Assembly (NCBI RefSeq): GCF_023156285.1
Contig: NZ_JAKZAJ010000003.1
Coordinates: 124,001 to 188,000 of the forward strand
DNA length: 64,000 nucleotides
Direction: 5' to 3'
Origin: Marinobacter koreensis
GTDB taxonomy: Bacteria; Pseudomonadota; Gammaproteobacteria; Pseudomonadales; Oleiphilaceae
This document shows, piece by piece, positions 28,705-37,860 of this stretch. The notes under the pieces were generated by a model. That model worked only from the letters and a program-made list of their open reading frames with translations, was not told the DNA's origin and ran no database searches. How positions within the stretch are numbered: position 1 is the first letter of the stretch; every line of letters starts with the position of its first letter. The position numbers and the translations under genes are program-made.

Positions 28705-29670
28705 TTGTACGAAAGCAGACACCTGCAGTACCGGCCACCGGTCTGGCTACGTAATGGCCACATCCAGTCGGTCTGGCCGTCCCTGTTCCGGTCAGTGGCG
28801 ATGCGTACGCCTGAAGAGGAAGTATTGCCGACTCCGGATGAGGACGAACTGCACCTCGACTGGTATCGCCAGGGCAGTGACCGGCTGGCCGTTATTTCCC
28901 ATGGACTGGAAGGTCATAGCCGTCGCCCTTACGTGCTGGGTCTGGCACGAGCGCTTCTGGCGGAAGGGTGGGACGTCCTGGCGTGGAACTATCGTTCCTG
29001 CGGCGGCACCATGAACCTCAAGCCAAGGTTTTATCACAGCGGCGCTACGGAAGACCTGGCCCATGTGGTTCGCCATGCGCTCGGCGGTGATTACCAGTCG
29101 CTTTTCCTGTCCGGTTTCAGCATGGGCGGAAACCTTACGTTGCTTTATCTGGGCCAGCAGGGCGAACATGTGGACAGCCGGATCCGCGGAGCCGTGACCT
29201 ATTCGGTTCCCTGTGACCTGGCGGGCAGCGCGGAGGTGCTTGCGTTGCCCAGTCGTCGTATCTACATGCAGCGGTTTCTCAAGGACCTGCACGAAAAAAT
29301 GCAGGAGAAGTCCCGGCGCTTCCCGGACCGGATCGATGTATCCGGTTTTGAATCGATCCGCACCTTCCGGGAGTTCGATGACCGATACACGGCCCCGCTG
29401 CACGGGTTCCGTGATGCGAAAGACTATTGGGCCCAGTGTTCCGCGCTTCCCCGACTGAAAGACATCCGGGTGCCGGCATTGATGGTTAATGCCGCAGACG
29501 ATCCGTTCCTGTCCAGCGCCTGTTATCCGGAGTCTAAAAAAGTCCTGGGTGCCTATGTTCGGCTGGAGGCCCCGAAATGGGGCGGACATGTCGGATTTGT
29601 CGAGCACGCCAGAGATGGCTTTTACTGGTCTGAACGGCGCGCCCTCGGGTTCCTCAGCGCCATGTCATGA
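28705..29670 (+). CDS. Alpha/beta hydrolase, YheT family
   Basis: A 321-residue hydrolase. The start is a TTG at 28705 (GAAAGG upstream), reading MYESRHLQYRPPVWLRNGHIQSV; the W-L-x-N-G-H-x-Q-S opening is characteristic of the YheT/UPF0017 group. The nucleophile serine is in SGFSMGGNLTL, an Asp is likely in NAADDPFLSS and the catalytic His in GGHVGFVE. Substrate is unknown, and relatives are treated as esterases. It overlaps the convergent tesA gene end by 6 bases. It follows the tRNA-Asn promoter region and may be transcribed from its own short upstream region. Confidence 0.85.
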   Translation: MYESRHLQYRPPVWLRNGHIQSVWPSLFRSVAMRTPEEEVLPTPDEDELHLDWYRQGSDRLAVISHGLEGHSRRPYVLGLARALLAEGWDVLAWNYRSCGGTMNLKPRFYHSGATEDLAHVVRHALGGDYQSLFLSGFSMGGNLTLLYLGQQGEHVDSRIRGAVTYSVPCDLAGSAEVLALPSRRIYMQRFLKDLHEKMQEKSRRFPDRIDVSGFESIRTFREFDDRYTAPLHGFRDAKDYWAQCSALPRLKDIRVPALMVNAADDPFLSSACYPESKKVLGAYVRLEAPKWGGHVGFVEHARDGFYWSERRALGFLSAMS

Positions 29671-30321
29671 ATCGGCGGAGGTGGTGCTAACCGTCTCCAG
29701 CATCGGTTTGAGTACGGGCCAGACGTTATCCAGCAGTTTGGGCTGGGCGTCGTCGGATGGGTGGATGCCGTCCTGCTGCATCATCCCGTCCTGATCGTAT
29801 ATCCCGTCCATGAAGAAGGGAACCAGGGCAGTGTTGTAGCTGTCGGAGAGAGTCGGAAACAGGTCGGCGAACATCCGGGTGTATTGGGGGCCGTAGTTGG
29901 GAGGGATCTGCATGCCCACCAGCAGTACCCGGGCGCCGGCATCCTGCGCGTCCCTGATCATGGCGGTGAGGTTGGACTTGATCACATCCGGCGGGAAGCC
30001 CCGCAGGCCATCGTTACCTCCAAGCTCAATGACCACGATATCCGGATGATGCTTGCTGATGAGATCCGGCAGGCGGCGGGCGCCTCCATCGGTCGTTTCC
30101 CCGCTGATGCTGGCATTGACGACGGACCACTGAGCCAGGCCGGTATCGTCCAGCCTTTTTCGCAGCAGTTGCACCCACGCCGTTTCGGTCGATACGCCGT
30201 AGCCCGCACTGATGCTGTCGCCCATGATCAGGATCGTATTGGCTGTTGCGAACGCCGGGAGGGCGAGCGCCGTTAAAAGCAGCAACAGGATTGATCTGGC
30301 GTAGTTGGATAGCGTATGCAT
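29665..30321 (-). CDS. tesA: Arylesterase / acyl-CoA thioesterase I (TesA)
   Basis: Periplasmic SGNH-family lipase/thioesterase, 218 residues from the Met at 30321, where a signal peptide begins (MHTLSNYARSILLLLLTALALPAFATA). The upstream extension to 30444 runs through the divergent ABC promoter region and is rejected. SGNH blocks are present: GDSIS, GETTDGG, GGNDGLRG, and DGIHPSDDA carrying the catalytic Asp and His. E. coli TesA hydrolyses long-chain acyl-CoA, lysophospholipids and some peptide esters. It faces away from ybbA-like ABC genes, as in E. coli. Confidence 0.93.
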   Translation of the reverse strand: MHTLSNYARSILLLLLTALALPAFATANTILIMGDSISAGYGVSTETAWVQLLRKRLDDTGLAQWSVVNASISGETTDGGARRLPDLISKHHPDIVVIELGGNDGLRGFPPDVIKSNLTAMIRDAQDAGARVLLVGMQIPPNYGPQYTRMFADLFPTLSDSYNTALVPFFMDGIYDQDGMMQQDGIHPSDDAQPKLLDNVWPVLKPMLETVSTTSADS

Positions 30322-30375
30322 ATACAATTCAGTGACCTGTGCTGATGGAATAAACCAGGAACCCCGGGAGGGCCC

Positions 30376-31101
30376 GTGAACCAGATGACCAATCCGAATG
30401 CCGACCATCATACTCCCATGCTGAGAGTGACAGGCTTGAGCCATCGGGTCCCCCTTGAAACCGATACGCTGACGATCTTGCAGGGGGTCAACCTGGAAAT
30501 CAATCGTGGCGAATCGGTGGCCATTGTAGGTCGCTCCGGATCGGGCAAGACCACGTTGCTTGGTCTGCTGGCAGGGCTGGACACCCCCAGTGAGGGCTCC
30601 GTGGAACTCGATGGTGCAATGATCAGCCAGCTCAGCGAGGACAAACGGGCCGAACTCCGGGCCAGTCGGGTCGGATTTGTGTTTCAGTCGTTCCAGCTCC
30701 TGCCGGCCCTGTCCGCGCTGGAGAACGTCATGTTACCGCTTGAGCTGGCGGGCATGGATAATCCCGACAGGCGGGCCCGTGAATTGTTGGAACGGGTCGG
30801 ACTGGGCGAGCGCCTGAACCACACTCCCCGCCAGCTTTCAGGGGGCGAACAGCAGCGTGTTGCCATTGCGAGGGCCTTTGCCTGCGAGCCGGTCGTCCTT
30901 TTTGCCGACGAACCCACGGGAAACCTGGACAACCGCACCGGTCAGGCCGTGTCGGATCTGTTGATGGCGCTTAACCGGGAGCAGGGTACTACGCTGGTGA
31001 TGGTGACTCACGATGAGCATCTCGCGGCCAGATGTGCCCGGCAGCTTCACATCGAAGCGGGCCAGTTGTCGGAACCGACCGCGGAAGAGAGTGTGTCCTG
31101 A
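30376..31101 (+). CDS. ybbA: ABC transporter ATP-binding protein (YbbA-like)
   Basis: A 241-residue ATPase, GTG start at 30376 with GGAGG-like sequence upstream. Walker [12 protein letters not shown], signature [14 protein letters not shown] and Walker [14 protein letters not shown] are intact, placing it in the MacB/LolD-type subfamily. The TGATG overlap with the permease gene (31099-31103) shows coupling. The gene stands divergent from tesA, the same arrangement as E. coli tesA-ybbA-ybbP. Its substrate is not known. Confidence 0.92.
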   Translation: MNQMTNPNADHHTPMLRVTGLSHRVPLETDTLTILQGVNLEINRGESVAIVGRSGSGKTTLLGLLAGLDTPSEGSVELDGAMISQLSEDKRAELRASRVGFVFQSFQLLPALSALENVMLPLELAGMDNPDRRARELLERVGLGERLNHTPRQLSGGEQQRVAIARAFACEPVVLFADEPTGNLDNRTGQAVSDLLMALNREQGTTLVMVTHDEHLAARCARQLHIEAGQLSEPTAEESVS

Positions 31102-33587
31102 TGGCTGCATCGCAGAAGCTTCATTCGGTGGGTCGAGACTGGCGCGAGCGGGATGTACGGGTGGTGTTGGCAGCACTGATGATTGCTGTCGCCACAGTCG
31201 CCACGATTGCATTGTTTGCCAGTCAGCTCCAGAGAACGCTGGTCACCTCCGCCAGCACTTTCCTCGCCGCTGACCGGCAACTGGATGTCGAAAACGGCCG
31301 TCCCATTCCGCACAGTTGGCTGGAGGAAGCTCACAGCCGGGGATTGCGGACGGGACAGATGGTGGAATTCTCCACCATGGTGTTCGGTGGCGATCGGTTC
31401 CAGCTGGTGTCGGTCAAGGCAGTCAGTGACGAATATCCGCTCCGCGGTGATCTGGAGATCCAGACCCGGGAGGGTGGCCCCCGTGAAACCGTTCGGTCCG
31501 GACCACCGCCGGGGGAGGTGTGGATCAATCCCCGGCTTCTTCGTCTGCTTGGCTTGACGTTGGGCGATACACTGGAAGTGGGTAACGAAACACTGAGGGT
31601 CTCTGCCCTTTTGCTTCGGGAGCCGGACGGTGGTTTCAGTATGTCCGCCCTGGCTCCCCGGGTGATGATGCACAAGAACGATGTGGCCGCCACCGGTGTC
31701 ATCCAGACCGGCAGCCGTGTCGAGTATGTGTATCTGTTTGCCGGTGATACAGCTGCGCTGGAGTCATTCGGCGCCTGGTTGAAGCCACAGCTTGAACCCA
31801 GTCATGAATGGCGCAGTGTTCGCGACGGGGAAACACTGTCACGATCGCTCCAGAGGGCGGAGCGTTTCCTGTTGCTCGGTGGCAGTCTCGCGGTGTTGCT
31901 GGCTGCCGTCGCGGTGGCAGTGGCCAGTCGGCAATACGCCATGTCCCAGAGGGACACCGTGGCTCTGCTGAAAACGCTCGGCCTCAGCGGTCCCGGCATT
32001 GCCCGTCTTTACCTGAGACGCCTGGCCATTTGGGGGATAGTGGGAATTGTAGGCGGTCTGGCGATTGCCATACCGTTGTTCTGGATTCTGGCAAGCATGC
32101 TGGGCAACCTGCTGGATCGTCCCGTTGAGCTTTATTTTGATCCGAACGCAGTGTTTCCCGCGCTGGCAACAGCGGTTGTCTCCTTGTTTGCCTTTGCCTA
32201 CCCGCCGATCCGTCGACTGCGCCATGTACCGGCCATGAGAGTGCTGAGAAGCCAGCCTACCGGGGAGCACAAAGAGCTCTGGCGGGATGGGGTGCTCGCG
32301 CTCGTGGCGATTTTCGGACTGGTCTGGCTCTATGCCCGGGAACTGGATCTGGTCGTCGCGTTGTTGGGGAGCGTGGTTCTGCTGTTGCTGGTACTCGGAC
32401 TGGTCGGCGGTGTACTTATTGCCGGTCTTCGCCAGATACGTGGTGGGGGCAATGCCTGGCGGCTTGCGCTGGTGGGGCTGTACCGTCACCGCGGTGCGAG
32501 CCTGTCCCAGATGGCCGTTTTTGGTATGACCATCATGCTCGCCGCCACATTGCTGTTGGTCCGGACTTCGCTGCTGGACGACTGGAAAGCCCAATTGCCG
32601 GAGAAGGCCCCCAACCATTTCCTGATCAACATTGCTCCAGACGCGAAGGACGATGTCGCCGCCTTCTGGCGCGAACGTGGCCACCCGCTTGAACACCTTT
32701 ACCCGATGGTGCGGGGACGCCTGACAGAGCTGAACGGGACACCCGTGAAAGAGGCGATCGGGAACGATAAGAACATTGGTGCCCTGAACCGGGAGCTGAA
32801 CCTGACCTGGATGGACTCGTTACCCGACGACAACAAGATTGTGAAAGGTGAGTGGTTCACACCCGGAACGGTTTCGGGCGTGTCGGTGGAAGCGGAGCTG
32901 GCGGAGCGCCTCGGGCTCAAGCTTGGTGATCGTCTGACGTTCACGGTGGGATCGGAGACCGTTACCGAGCCGGTGACCAGTTTCCGGACCGTCCAGTGGG
33001 ACAGCATGAAGCCGAACTTCTACATGGCATTTCCGCCGGGGGGCGGCCTGGACGGGCTGCCTGCAACCTGGATTACCAGTTTCTATCTGCCGCCGGATCA
33101 GAAGACCGATCTGAATGCTTTCACGCGACAGTTTCCGACCATCTCGGTGCTGGAGATCGATCACATCATTGCCCGGATACAGGAGATAATCCGACAGGTC
33201 ACGCTGGCCATTGAGACCATTCTCGGAATGATACTCGCGGCTGCCCTGGTGGTCATGGCCGCGGTCGTCAGTGCAACCCTGCGTGACCGGCAAAGGGAAG
33301 GGGCCCTGCTGAGAACCCTTGGCGGGCGACAGTCTTTGCTGGTTCGGAGCACCATGCTGGAATTCGGCGTGCTCGGCGGATTTGCCGGGATCGTAGGCGT
33401 GCTGGCAGCGGAGGCGGCCGTCTATGCGCTCCAGTACCGGATGTTTGAAGGAAGCTTCAGTTGGCACTGGTCGGTGATTGTCCCCGTGCCTCTGGCCAGC
33501 GCGCTTCTCGTCTCATTGCTGGGGCGTTGGCAGCTCGGGCCGGTGTTGTCAGTGTCGCCCATGTTGCTTCTGAGGCGGCTGGAATAG
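31101..33587 (+). CDS. ybbP: ABC transporter permease (YbbP-like)
   Basis: An 828-residue permease from the ATG at 31101; the open frame upstream lies inside ybbA. The N-terminal helix (about 22-42, VLAALMIAVATVATIALF) and a large periplasmic domain (about 45-250) are followed by FtsX-type permease segments (LLGGSLAVLLAAVAVAVAS..., LARLYLRRLAIWGIVGIVGG), a second large soluble domain (residues ~480-690), and a second FtsX domain at the C-terminus (DRQREGALLRTLGGRQS). Two FtsX units in one chain are typical of YbbP/LolE-type proteins linked to lipid or peptide export. Confidence 0.92.
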   Translation: MAASQKLHSVGRDWRERDVRVVLAALMIAVATVATIALFASQLQRTLVTSASTFLAADRQLDVENGRPIPHSWLEEAHSRGLRTGQMVEFSTMVFGGDRFQLVSVKAVSDEYPLRGDLEIQTREGGPRETVRSGPPPGEVWINPRLLRLLGLTLGDTLEVGNETLRVSALLLREPDGGFSMSALAPRVMMHKNDVAATGVIQTGSRVEYVYLFAGDTAALESFGAWLKPQLEPSHEWRSVRDGETLSRSLQRAERFLLLGGSLAVLLAAVAVAVASRQYAMSQRDTVALLKTLGLSGPGIARLYLRRLAIWGIVGIVGGLAIAIPLFWILASMLGNLLDRPVELYFDPNAVFPALATAVVSLFAFAYPPIRRLRHVPAMRVLRSQPTGEHKELWRDGVLALVAIFGLVWLYARELDLVVALLGSVVLLLLVLGLVGGVLIAGLRQIRGGGNAWRLALVGLYRHRGASLSQMAVFGMTIMLAATLLLVRTSLLDDWKAQLPEKAPNHFLINIAPDAKDDVAAFWRERGHPLEHLYPMVRGRLTELNGTPVKEAIGNDKNIGALNRELNLTWMDSLPDDNKIVKGEWFTPGTVSGVSVEAELAERLGLKLGDRLTFTVGSETVTEPVTSFRTVQWDSMKPNFYMAFPPGGGLDGLPATWITSFYLPPDQKTDLNAFTRQFPTISVLEIDHIIARIQEIIRQVTLAIETILGMILAAALVVMAAVVSATLRDRQREGALLRTLGGRQSLLVRSTMLEFGVLGGFAGIVGVLAAEAAVYALQYRMFEGSFSWHWSVIVPVPLASALLVSLLGRWQLGPVLSVSPMLLLRRLE

Positions 33588-33591
33588 GGGA

Positions 33592-34365
33592 TCAACGGTA
33601 TCGGGAAAGGATGTTGTCCAGTTCTCCGGTTTCCCGAAGGCGAGTCAGCTCCCGGTTAAACTGCTGCGCAAACGCGCCCCAGTCCTTGCGCAGCATGATC
33701 CGGTAACCGTAGTGGCTGATCCCTTTTTCCGAGATCCGAAACCGGTCTTTCAGCCCCCGATTCCGCAATATCCATTTGCCGACCAGTCGATCTGCCACCG
33801 CGGCATCGAAGCGCTCCCCGTGCAGCGCATAGGTGAACATGTCCTGATCCCTGGCAACATCAAACCGTTTGATCCTGCCCGCCTCGAAATGGGGTTCCAA
33901 TGAGGGATACAGGTAGCCAAGGTGGGTCACGAGCGTCCGGGAATACAGATCCTCAATGCTGTTGAAACGGAAGCTGGATTCAGTCGGGATAAAAAAGACT
34001 TCCTCAATTGCGACGACCGGAGTGGTGAACTGGAACTGGTCTGGCTGATCGGTCCATTCCCGGGCGCGGGAAGTGGCATCTATGTAGCCATCCTGCAGCA
34101 TCTGATCGACCCGCTTGCGGGGCACGCGTTTGGCCTGAAGTGTGTAGCCCAGGCGATCCGTGATGGCTTTCATGACATCCCACATGATGCCCGAGGGGGA
34201 GCCCTGGTCAACGATCAGGTAGGGCGGATAACCGTTCGGTGAAATATTGAACCGGACAACCTTGCTCTCGTCTGTATCGGCCAGAACAAGGGCCGGGCAC
34301 AGACACAAGGCAATGAGCAGGATGAGCGATGGCACAGGGAGGCGGAGGTTGGGGTGGTCAATCAT
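33592..34365 (-). CDS. Periplasmic solute-binding protein (family 3)
   Basis: A 257-residue protein with a signal peptide (LILLIALCLCPALVLA, cleaved after ALA). The rest is a type II periplasmic binding fold: FNISPNGYPPYLIVDQGSPSGIMWDVMKAI, a DATSRAREWTDQ ligand-binding segment, and HGERFDAAVADRLVG. No transporter genes adjoin it, so it may feed a sensor or a distant importer. The final residues IRLRETGELDNILSRYR form the family C-terminal helix. The ligand (probably an amino acid or related compound) is unknown. It converges on ybbP with 4 bases between stops. Confidence 0.82.
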   Translation of the reverse strand: MIDHPNLRLPVPSLILLIALCLCPALVLADTDESKVVRFNISPNGYPPYLIVDQGSPSGIMWDVMKAITDRLGYTLQAKRVPRKRVDQMLQDGYIDATSRAREWTDQPDQFQFTTPVVAIEEVFFIPTESSFRFNSIEDLYSRTLVTHLGYLYPSLEPHFEAGRIKRFDVARDQDMFTYALHGERFDAAVADRLVGKWILRNRGLKDRFRISEKGISHYGYRIMLRKDWGAFAQQFNRELTRLRETGELDNILSRYR

Positions 34366-34487
34366 GAAAAATCTCTGATGATGCGGCTGCTGTTATGCGT
34401 ACCCGGCTACCTCCCTGCCAGAATGTGCCAATTGTTACCGCCTGTGCCGATGATTTCAATCATTTCCTGTCAATGTTTGTACAAAAA

Positions 34488-34505
34488 ACGGGCCGTTCGG
34501 CCCGT
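34488..34505 (-). terminator. Terminator for the alcohol dehydrogenase unit
   Basis: Stem ACGGGCC (34488-34494) / GGCCCGT (34499-34505) with loop GTTC; on the minus strand it is followed by TTTTTTGT. It lies 6 bases beyond the dehydrogenase stop. Confidence 0.8.
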
Positions 34506-34511
34506 TCCTGA

Positions 34512-35699
34512 TTACGCCCAGGCTCGCCTGAGTATTTCGCGGGCGTCCTCCAGTGTGACTTCCTTTGGATTGAACATGATGGACCCGTCGTCGAGGGCCT
34601 GCTCGGCAATATGGTCCAGCTGCGATTCCAGTACTTTTCCTGTTTCTTTCAACGTACGGGGCAACTGGCAGCGCTTGTACAGCTGGTCGCGGAGCTTCCG
34701 GATGGCCGAAATGCTGGCTTCGGCACGCCGGCTGGCCGGTGTCGCCGAATAGACTTCCGGACCTTCCAGGTAGAGCAGGAGTTCCCCGAGCGGTTCCCGG
34801 ATGGATTCGAGATTGAACTCCAGGACGTAGGGCAGGTAGAGGCTCATGCACAGTCCGTGGGGCAGATGGCAGATCGCGCCTGTGGCATGTCCGAGGGAAT
34901 GAACCAGACCCACCATGGAATTCGAAAAGGCAATGCCGGCCATGGTTGACGCCTGGGCGAGTTCGAGGCGGCCATTGGTGTCTTTCGGGTTATCCATGAC
35001 ATCCAGCAGGGACTGGCTGACCTTTTTGACCGCTGCAGTGGCGTAGGCATCGCTCAGTGGATTTTTGGCCATGCAGGTGAAGGCTTCAGTGGCGTGGGTC
35101 ATGGCATCCATCGCCGTCGCCGCCGTGATGTGGGGTGGAAGCGTCAGCGTCATGCGCGGATCAATGATGGCGGCATTGGGCAGCAGGAAGGATGACGTGA
35201 ACGCCAGCTTGACGCCTTTTTTCTCATCCGTGATCACGGCAACGGCGGTCACTTCCGAACCCGTACCGGCCGTGGTCGGCACCACGAAGAAAGGTTTCAG
35301 GGGGTGTTTGAGGACGCCTGCACCGCTGTATTTCGCGATGTCATCGCCACCCTCCGAGACCAGGATATTCACTGCCTTGCCGGTATCGATGGCAGAGCCG
35401 CCCCCGACCGCGATGATCGCATCGCATTTTTCCTGACGGTAAATGCCGGCAATGTCACGAACCACAGAGGTGGATGAATCGGGCGGTACATCGTCGTAGA
35501 TGCTGACGATGTCCAGTCCGCTCTCTTCGCAGGCTGCAATCACCGGATCCAGCAAGCCGGCAGCGCGAACGCCTTTATCGGTGATGATCATGGGCCGCTT
35601 GGCCGCAAGTCCGGTCAGCTCGTAGGGAATGTGTTCCAGGGCCGCCTTGCCGGCAATGACTTTGACCGGGCAGAAGAACTCGTAATATTTCTGGCTCAT
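34512..35699 (-). CDS. Iron-containing alcohol dehydrogenase (type III)
   Basis: A 395-residue NAD-dependent dehydrogenase. The NAD-binding GGGSAIDTGKAVN and DVPPDSSTS, and metal-ligand histidines in DAMTHATEAF and HSLGHATGAICHLPHG (His...His), identify the Fe-ADH family. Relatives in Marinobacter and Pseudomonas are used on primary or long-chain alcohols, but the exact substrate cannot be assigned. The start is immediately downstream of the SCP2-like gene (TAAATG junction), so the two form an operon, with a terminator right after it. Confidence 0.92.
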   Translation of the reverse strand: MSQKYYEFFCPVKVIAGKAALEHIPYELTGLAAKRPMIITDKGVRAAGLLDPVIAACEESGLDIVSIYDDVPPDSSTSVVRDIAGIYRQEKCDAIIAVGGGSAIDTGKAVNILVSEGGDDIAKYSGAGVLKHPLKPFFVVPTTAGTGSEVTAVAVITDEKKGVKLAFTSSFLLPNAAIIDPRMTLTLPPHITAATAMDAMTHATEAFTCMAKNPLSDAYATAAVKKVSQSLLDVMDNPKDTNGRLELAQASTMAGIAFSNSMVGLVHSLGHATGAICHLPHGLCMSLYLPYVLEFNLESIREPLGELLLYLEGPEVYSATPASRRAEASISAIRKLRDQLYKRCQLPRTLKETGKVLESQLDHIAEQALDDGSIMFNPKEVTLEDAREILRRAWA

Positions 35700-36245
35700 T
35701 TATGCTCTCGCTGTCTCGACGAAGTTGGTGGCAACTTTCAGATAGATACGGGCCGCACTGATCAGCTTTTCAGGCAGATGCAGGCTGTCGGGGTATTCCT
35801 TCACGGCCCGTTTGGCAATCAGCTTGGGCAGTATGAAGGCTTCCAGGCGGTTCAGTACCCGGGTCATGCGAACCGCATAACTGAGGTCTCCGTCCACCAG
35901 CATGCGGTCGTGGGCAAACGCCTCGGCGGTTTTCTCCTGGAACGACAGAACCAGGAAAGCATGGGCGATGTGCTTGAACTGGATGGACAGATCGATCGGG
36001 CGGGGCGCAGATTCGCCGTGATAATGGAAGTGTCCGTTGCCGGTGTGCTCGACGATCAATCGCGGCCCGTCCGGCATGACCATCATCTCGAAGAGCAGTC
36101 CCTCCGGCAGTGCGCGGGCGTCATTCTGAACGGTTTCGTCCACTTCACTGACCGCCTGAAGGGCACGTCCCATAACCTGGAACATGATGTCCACATACAG
36201 GCGGCGAGTCTGGAAAACCATCGGCTGGATACGTTTGAGCAACAT
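35700..36245 (-). CDS. SCP2-like / hypothetical lipid-binding protein
   Basis: A 181-residue protein without a signal peptide. It contains QNDARALPEGLLFEMMVMPDGPRLIVEHTGNGHFHYH, which has the general appearance of the SCP2 sterol/lipid-carrier fold, and a helical C-terminal segment (LIAKRAVKEYPDSLHLPEKLI). It is the first gene of a two-gene unit with the iron alcohol dehydrogenase, so I infer that it helps present a lipophilic alcohol or its acyl derivative; that is a context-based guess. The fold assignment needs a profile search. Its promoter contains a palindromic operator-like element. Confidence 0.6.
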   Translation of the reverse strand: MLLKRIQPMVFQTRRLYVDIMFQVMGRALQAVSEVDETVQNDARALPEGLLFEMMVMPDGPRLIVEHTGNGHFHYHGESAPRPIDLSIQFKHIAHAFLVLSFQEKTAEAFAHDRMLVDGDLSYAVRMTRVLNRLEAFILPKLIAKRAVKEYPDSLHLPEKLISAARIYLKVATNFVETARA

Positions 36246-36280
36246 GGCCGTTGTCCATTGTTTGTTGTCGATATACTGAT

Positions 36281-36302
36281 TTTTAGAGTTATTGCTCTAA
36301 AA
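36281..36302. promoter_or_regulatory. Palindromic operator inside the promoter of the SCP2-like/alcohol dehydrogenase unit
   Basis: Perfect 8-bp inverted repeat TTTTAGAG (36281-36288) / CTCTAAAA (36295-36302), 6-base spacer. On the minus strand it lies between a -35-like TTGACT (36307-36302) and an AAAAAT (36284-36279) at 17-base spacing, exactly the spacer of the promoter. A regulator bound there would block or remodel the promoter. It is 37 bases upstream of the SCP2-like start codon. Confidence 0.6.
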
Positions 36303-36365
36303 GTCAATGCAGCCAGTGACTGATTTGTTGCGTCAGTGGGGCAAATCCTGTTTTGAATATAAAAA

Positions 36366-36392
36366 GGCCGGGACCCTGCGTGGGCCCCGGCC
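36366..36392 (-). terminator. Terminator of M48 protease
   Basis: Long stem GGCCGGGACCC (36366-36376) / GGGCCCCGGCC (36382-36392) with one mismatch (G-U on the minus strand), loop TGCGT. On the minus strand it is followed by TTTTTAT. It lies just beyond the M48 stop codon region at 36421 in the transcription direction. Confidence 0.65.
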
Positions 36393-36420
36393 TTGTGTTG
36401 GTTCCGGTACGTAATGTCGT

Positions 36421-37698
36421 CTATTGCGTCATCGCTGCCAGCTTTTTCTGGGCCTCTTCACCGACCTGACCGCCAGCTTTGGCCGCCTGGCTGTAATAGG
36501 CCACGGCATCGTCACGGCGGGATTGGCGGGCGGCTATGTCGCCCAGTCGCAGGAAGGCGATGGACGTGGGGACGACGTCGTTGGCTTTGAGCAAGTTGGT
36601 TCGGGCCTTTTCCAGCTTGTTCAGGTCCAGGGCATTGAGCCCGTCCCGCAGCCGGTACTCGAACATCTCAGGGTACAGAGACACGGCCTTGTCGAAATCT
36701 GCCTCGGCTTTTTTTGGCTGGTCCTGGGCCTCGTAAATCCGGCCGCGCAGCGAGTAGAACATGGCTTCCCGGGGCAATAGTCGAATGGCTTCGTTGACCT
36801 TGGCCAACGCCTTGTCGAACTGCTTGTCCCTGGCAAGCTCCAGCGCCTTGTCGTGAGCATCATAGGCCGGCTGCAGTTCTTTCAGCTTTGCGATTTTTCG
36901 CTGGTAGACATCCTGGCCACGGTACCCGCCCGCACCGAGCTTGTTGACCATCTGCTGATTCTCACGGACCCGCTTGGTGGACGGGGGGTGTGTCGCGAAA
37001 AGTCCCTGGATAAAGTTGGAATCCCGGCCTTCGCTGAGCTTCACGAACGTTTCCTGAAGTTCCACGGCGGCCTGGGGATCGTAACCGGCACGCTTCATAT
37101 AGGTGATGCCATAGTGGTCCGACTCGAGCTCGTCTCCCTGACTGTATTGTGCCAGCGCGAGTTGGGCGCCAAGTGCCGCACCGCCCATGACCAGGCCGGC
37201 CCATTCATTGTCGGATAGTGCAATGCCAAGGCCGGCGACGCCCAGGCTGATCAGCTGGGCCTGCTGCATCCGCTGAACGCTGTGACGTGCGGCCGCGTGG
37301 ACAATCTCATGTCCCAACACCGCGGCAAGCTGGGCTTCGTCGTCCAGTTCCGTGAGGAGGCCGCGGTTCACGGCAATCTTGCCGCCCGGCAGCGCCCAGG
37401 CATTGGGGACACTGTTGTTCAGGACCACGAAATCATAGGGCAGGTCGGGGCGGTCGCTGACCCGGGCCAGCTTTTCGCCCACGTCCCGGACATAGAGGGT
37501 CAGCTCGGGATCCACATAGAACCGCCCGCCCTGGGTCTGTTGGGTAGGAATGTACTGTTCAGCGCCCATCGCCAGTTCCTGGCTTTCGGGGATCAATGAA
37601 AGCTGCTTCTCGCCGGTCACCGGATTGACGGTACAGCCGACCACGCCGACTGCGAGCAGTGTCAGCAGGACAAAAGGTTTGATCGAAATGCGACGCAC
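36421..37698 (-). CDS. M48-family metalloprotease lipoprotein with TPR repeats (BepA-like)
   Basis: A 425-residue protein from the GTG at 37698, which has AGGAG six bases upstream; the frame is open further up but unlikely. The N-terminus (MRRISIKPFVLLTLLAVGVVGC) ends in a lipobox, so it is a lipoprotein, probably periplasmic facing. The M48 zinc motif is HEIVHAAARHS (about residues 150-160), with the downstream Glu ligand in DELESDHYG. The C-terminal third consists of TPR-like helices (DKALELARDKQFDKALAKVNEAIRL, etc.). BepA relatives degrade misfolded outer-membrane proteins. It is divergent from the DUF599 gene. Confidence 0.9.
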   Translation of the reverse strand: MRRISIKPFVLLTLLAVGVVGCTVNPVTGEKQLSLIPESQELAMGAEQYIPTQQTQGGRFYVDPELTLYVRDVGEKLARVSDRPDLPYDFVVLNNSVPNAWALPGGKIAVNRGLLTELDDEAQLAAVLGHEIVHAAARHSVQRMQQAQLISLGVAGLGIALSDNEWAGLVMGGAALGAQLALAQYSQGDELESDHYGITYMKRAGYDPQAAVELQETFVKLSEGRDSNFIQGLFATHPPSTKRVRENQQMVNKLGAGGYRGQDVYQRKIAKLKELQPAYDAHDKALELARDKQFDKALAKVNEAIRLLPREAMFYSLRGRIYEAQDQPKKAEADFDKAVSLYPEMFEYRLRDGLNALDLNKLEKARTNLLKANDVVPTSIAFLRLGDIAARQSRRDDAVAYYSQAAKAGGQVGEEAQKKLAAMTQ

Positions 37699-37860
37699 GT
37701 TGAACTCCTGTGAAAACGTCCATGATGATTCGGGAAGCCCGCGAAGCATCATTGCATGGGGGAAACCCGATGAAAACGCCCGATTTCTGGAGGGCAACCA
37801 GCTCATCACGTATTATAGTGACAGAAGCGCGCTTCTTATCGAATCCTGACCAGGCCTTTC

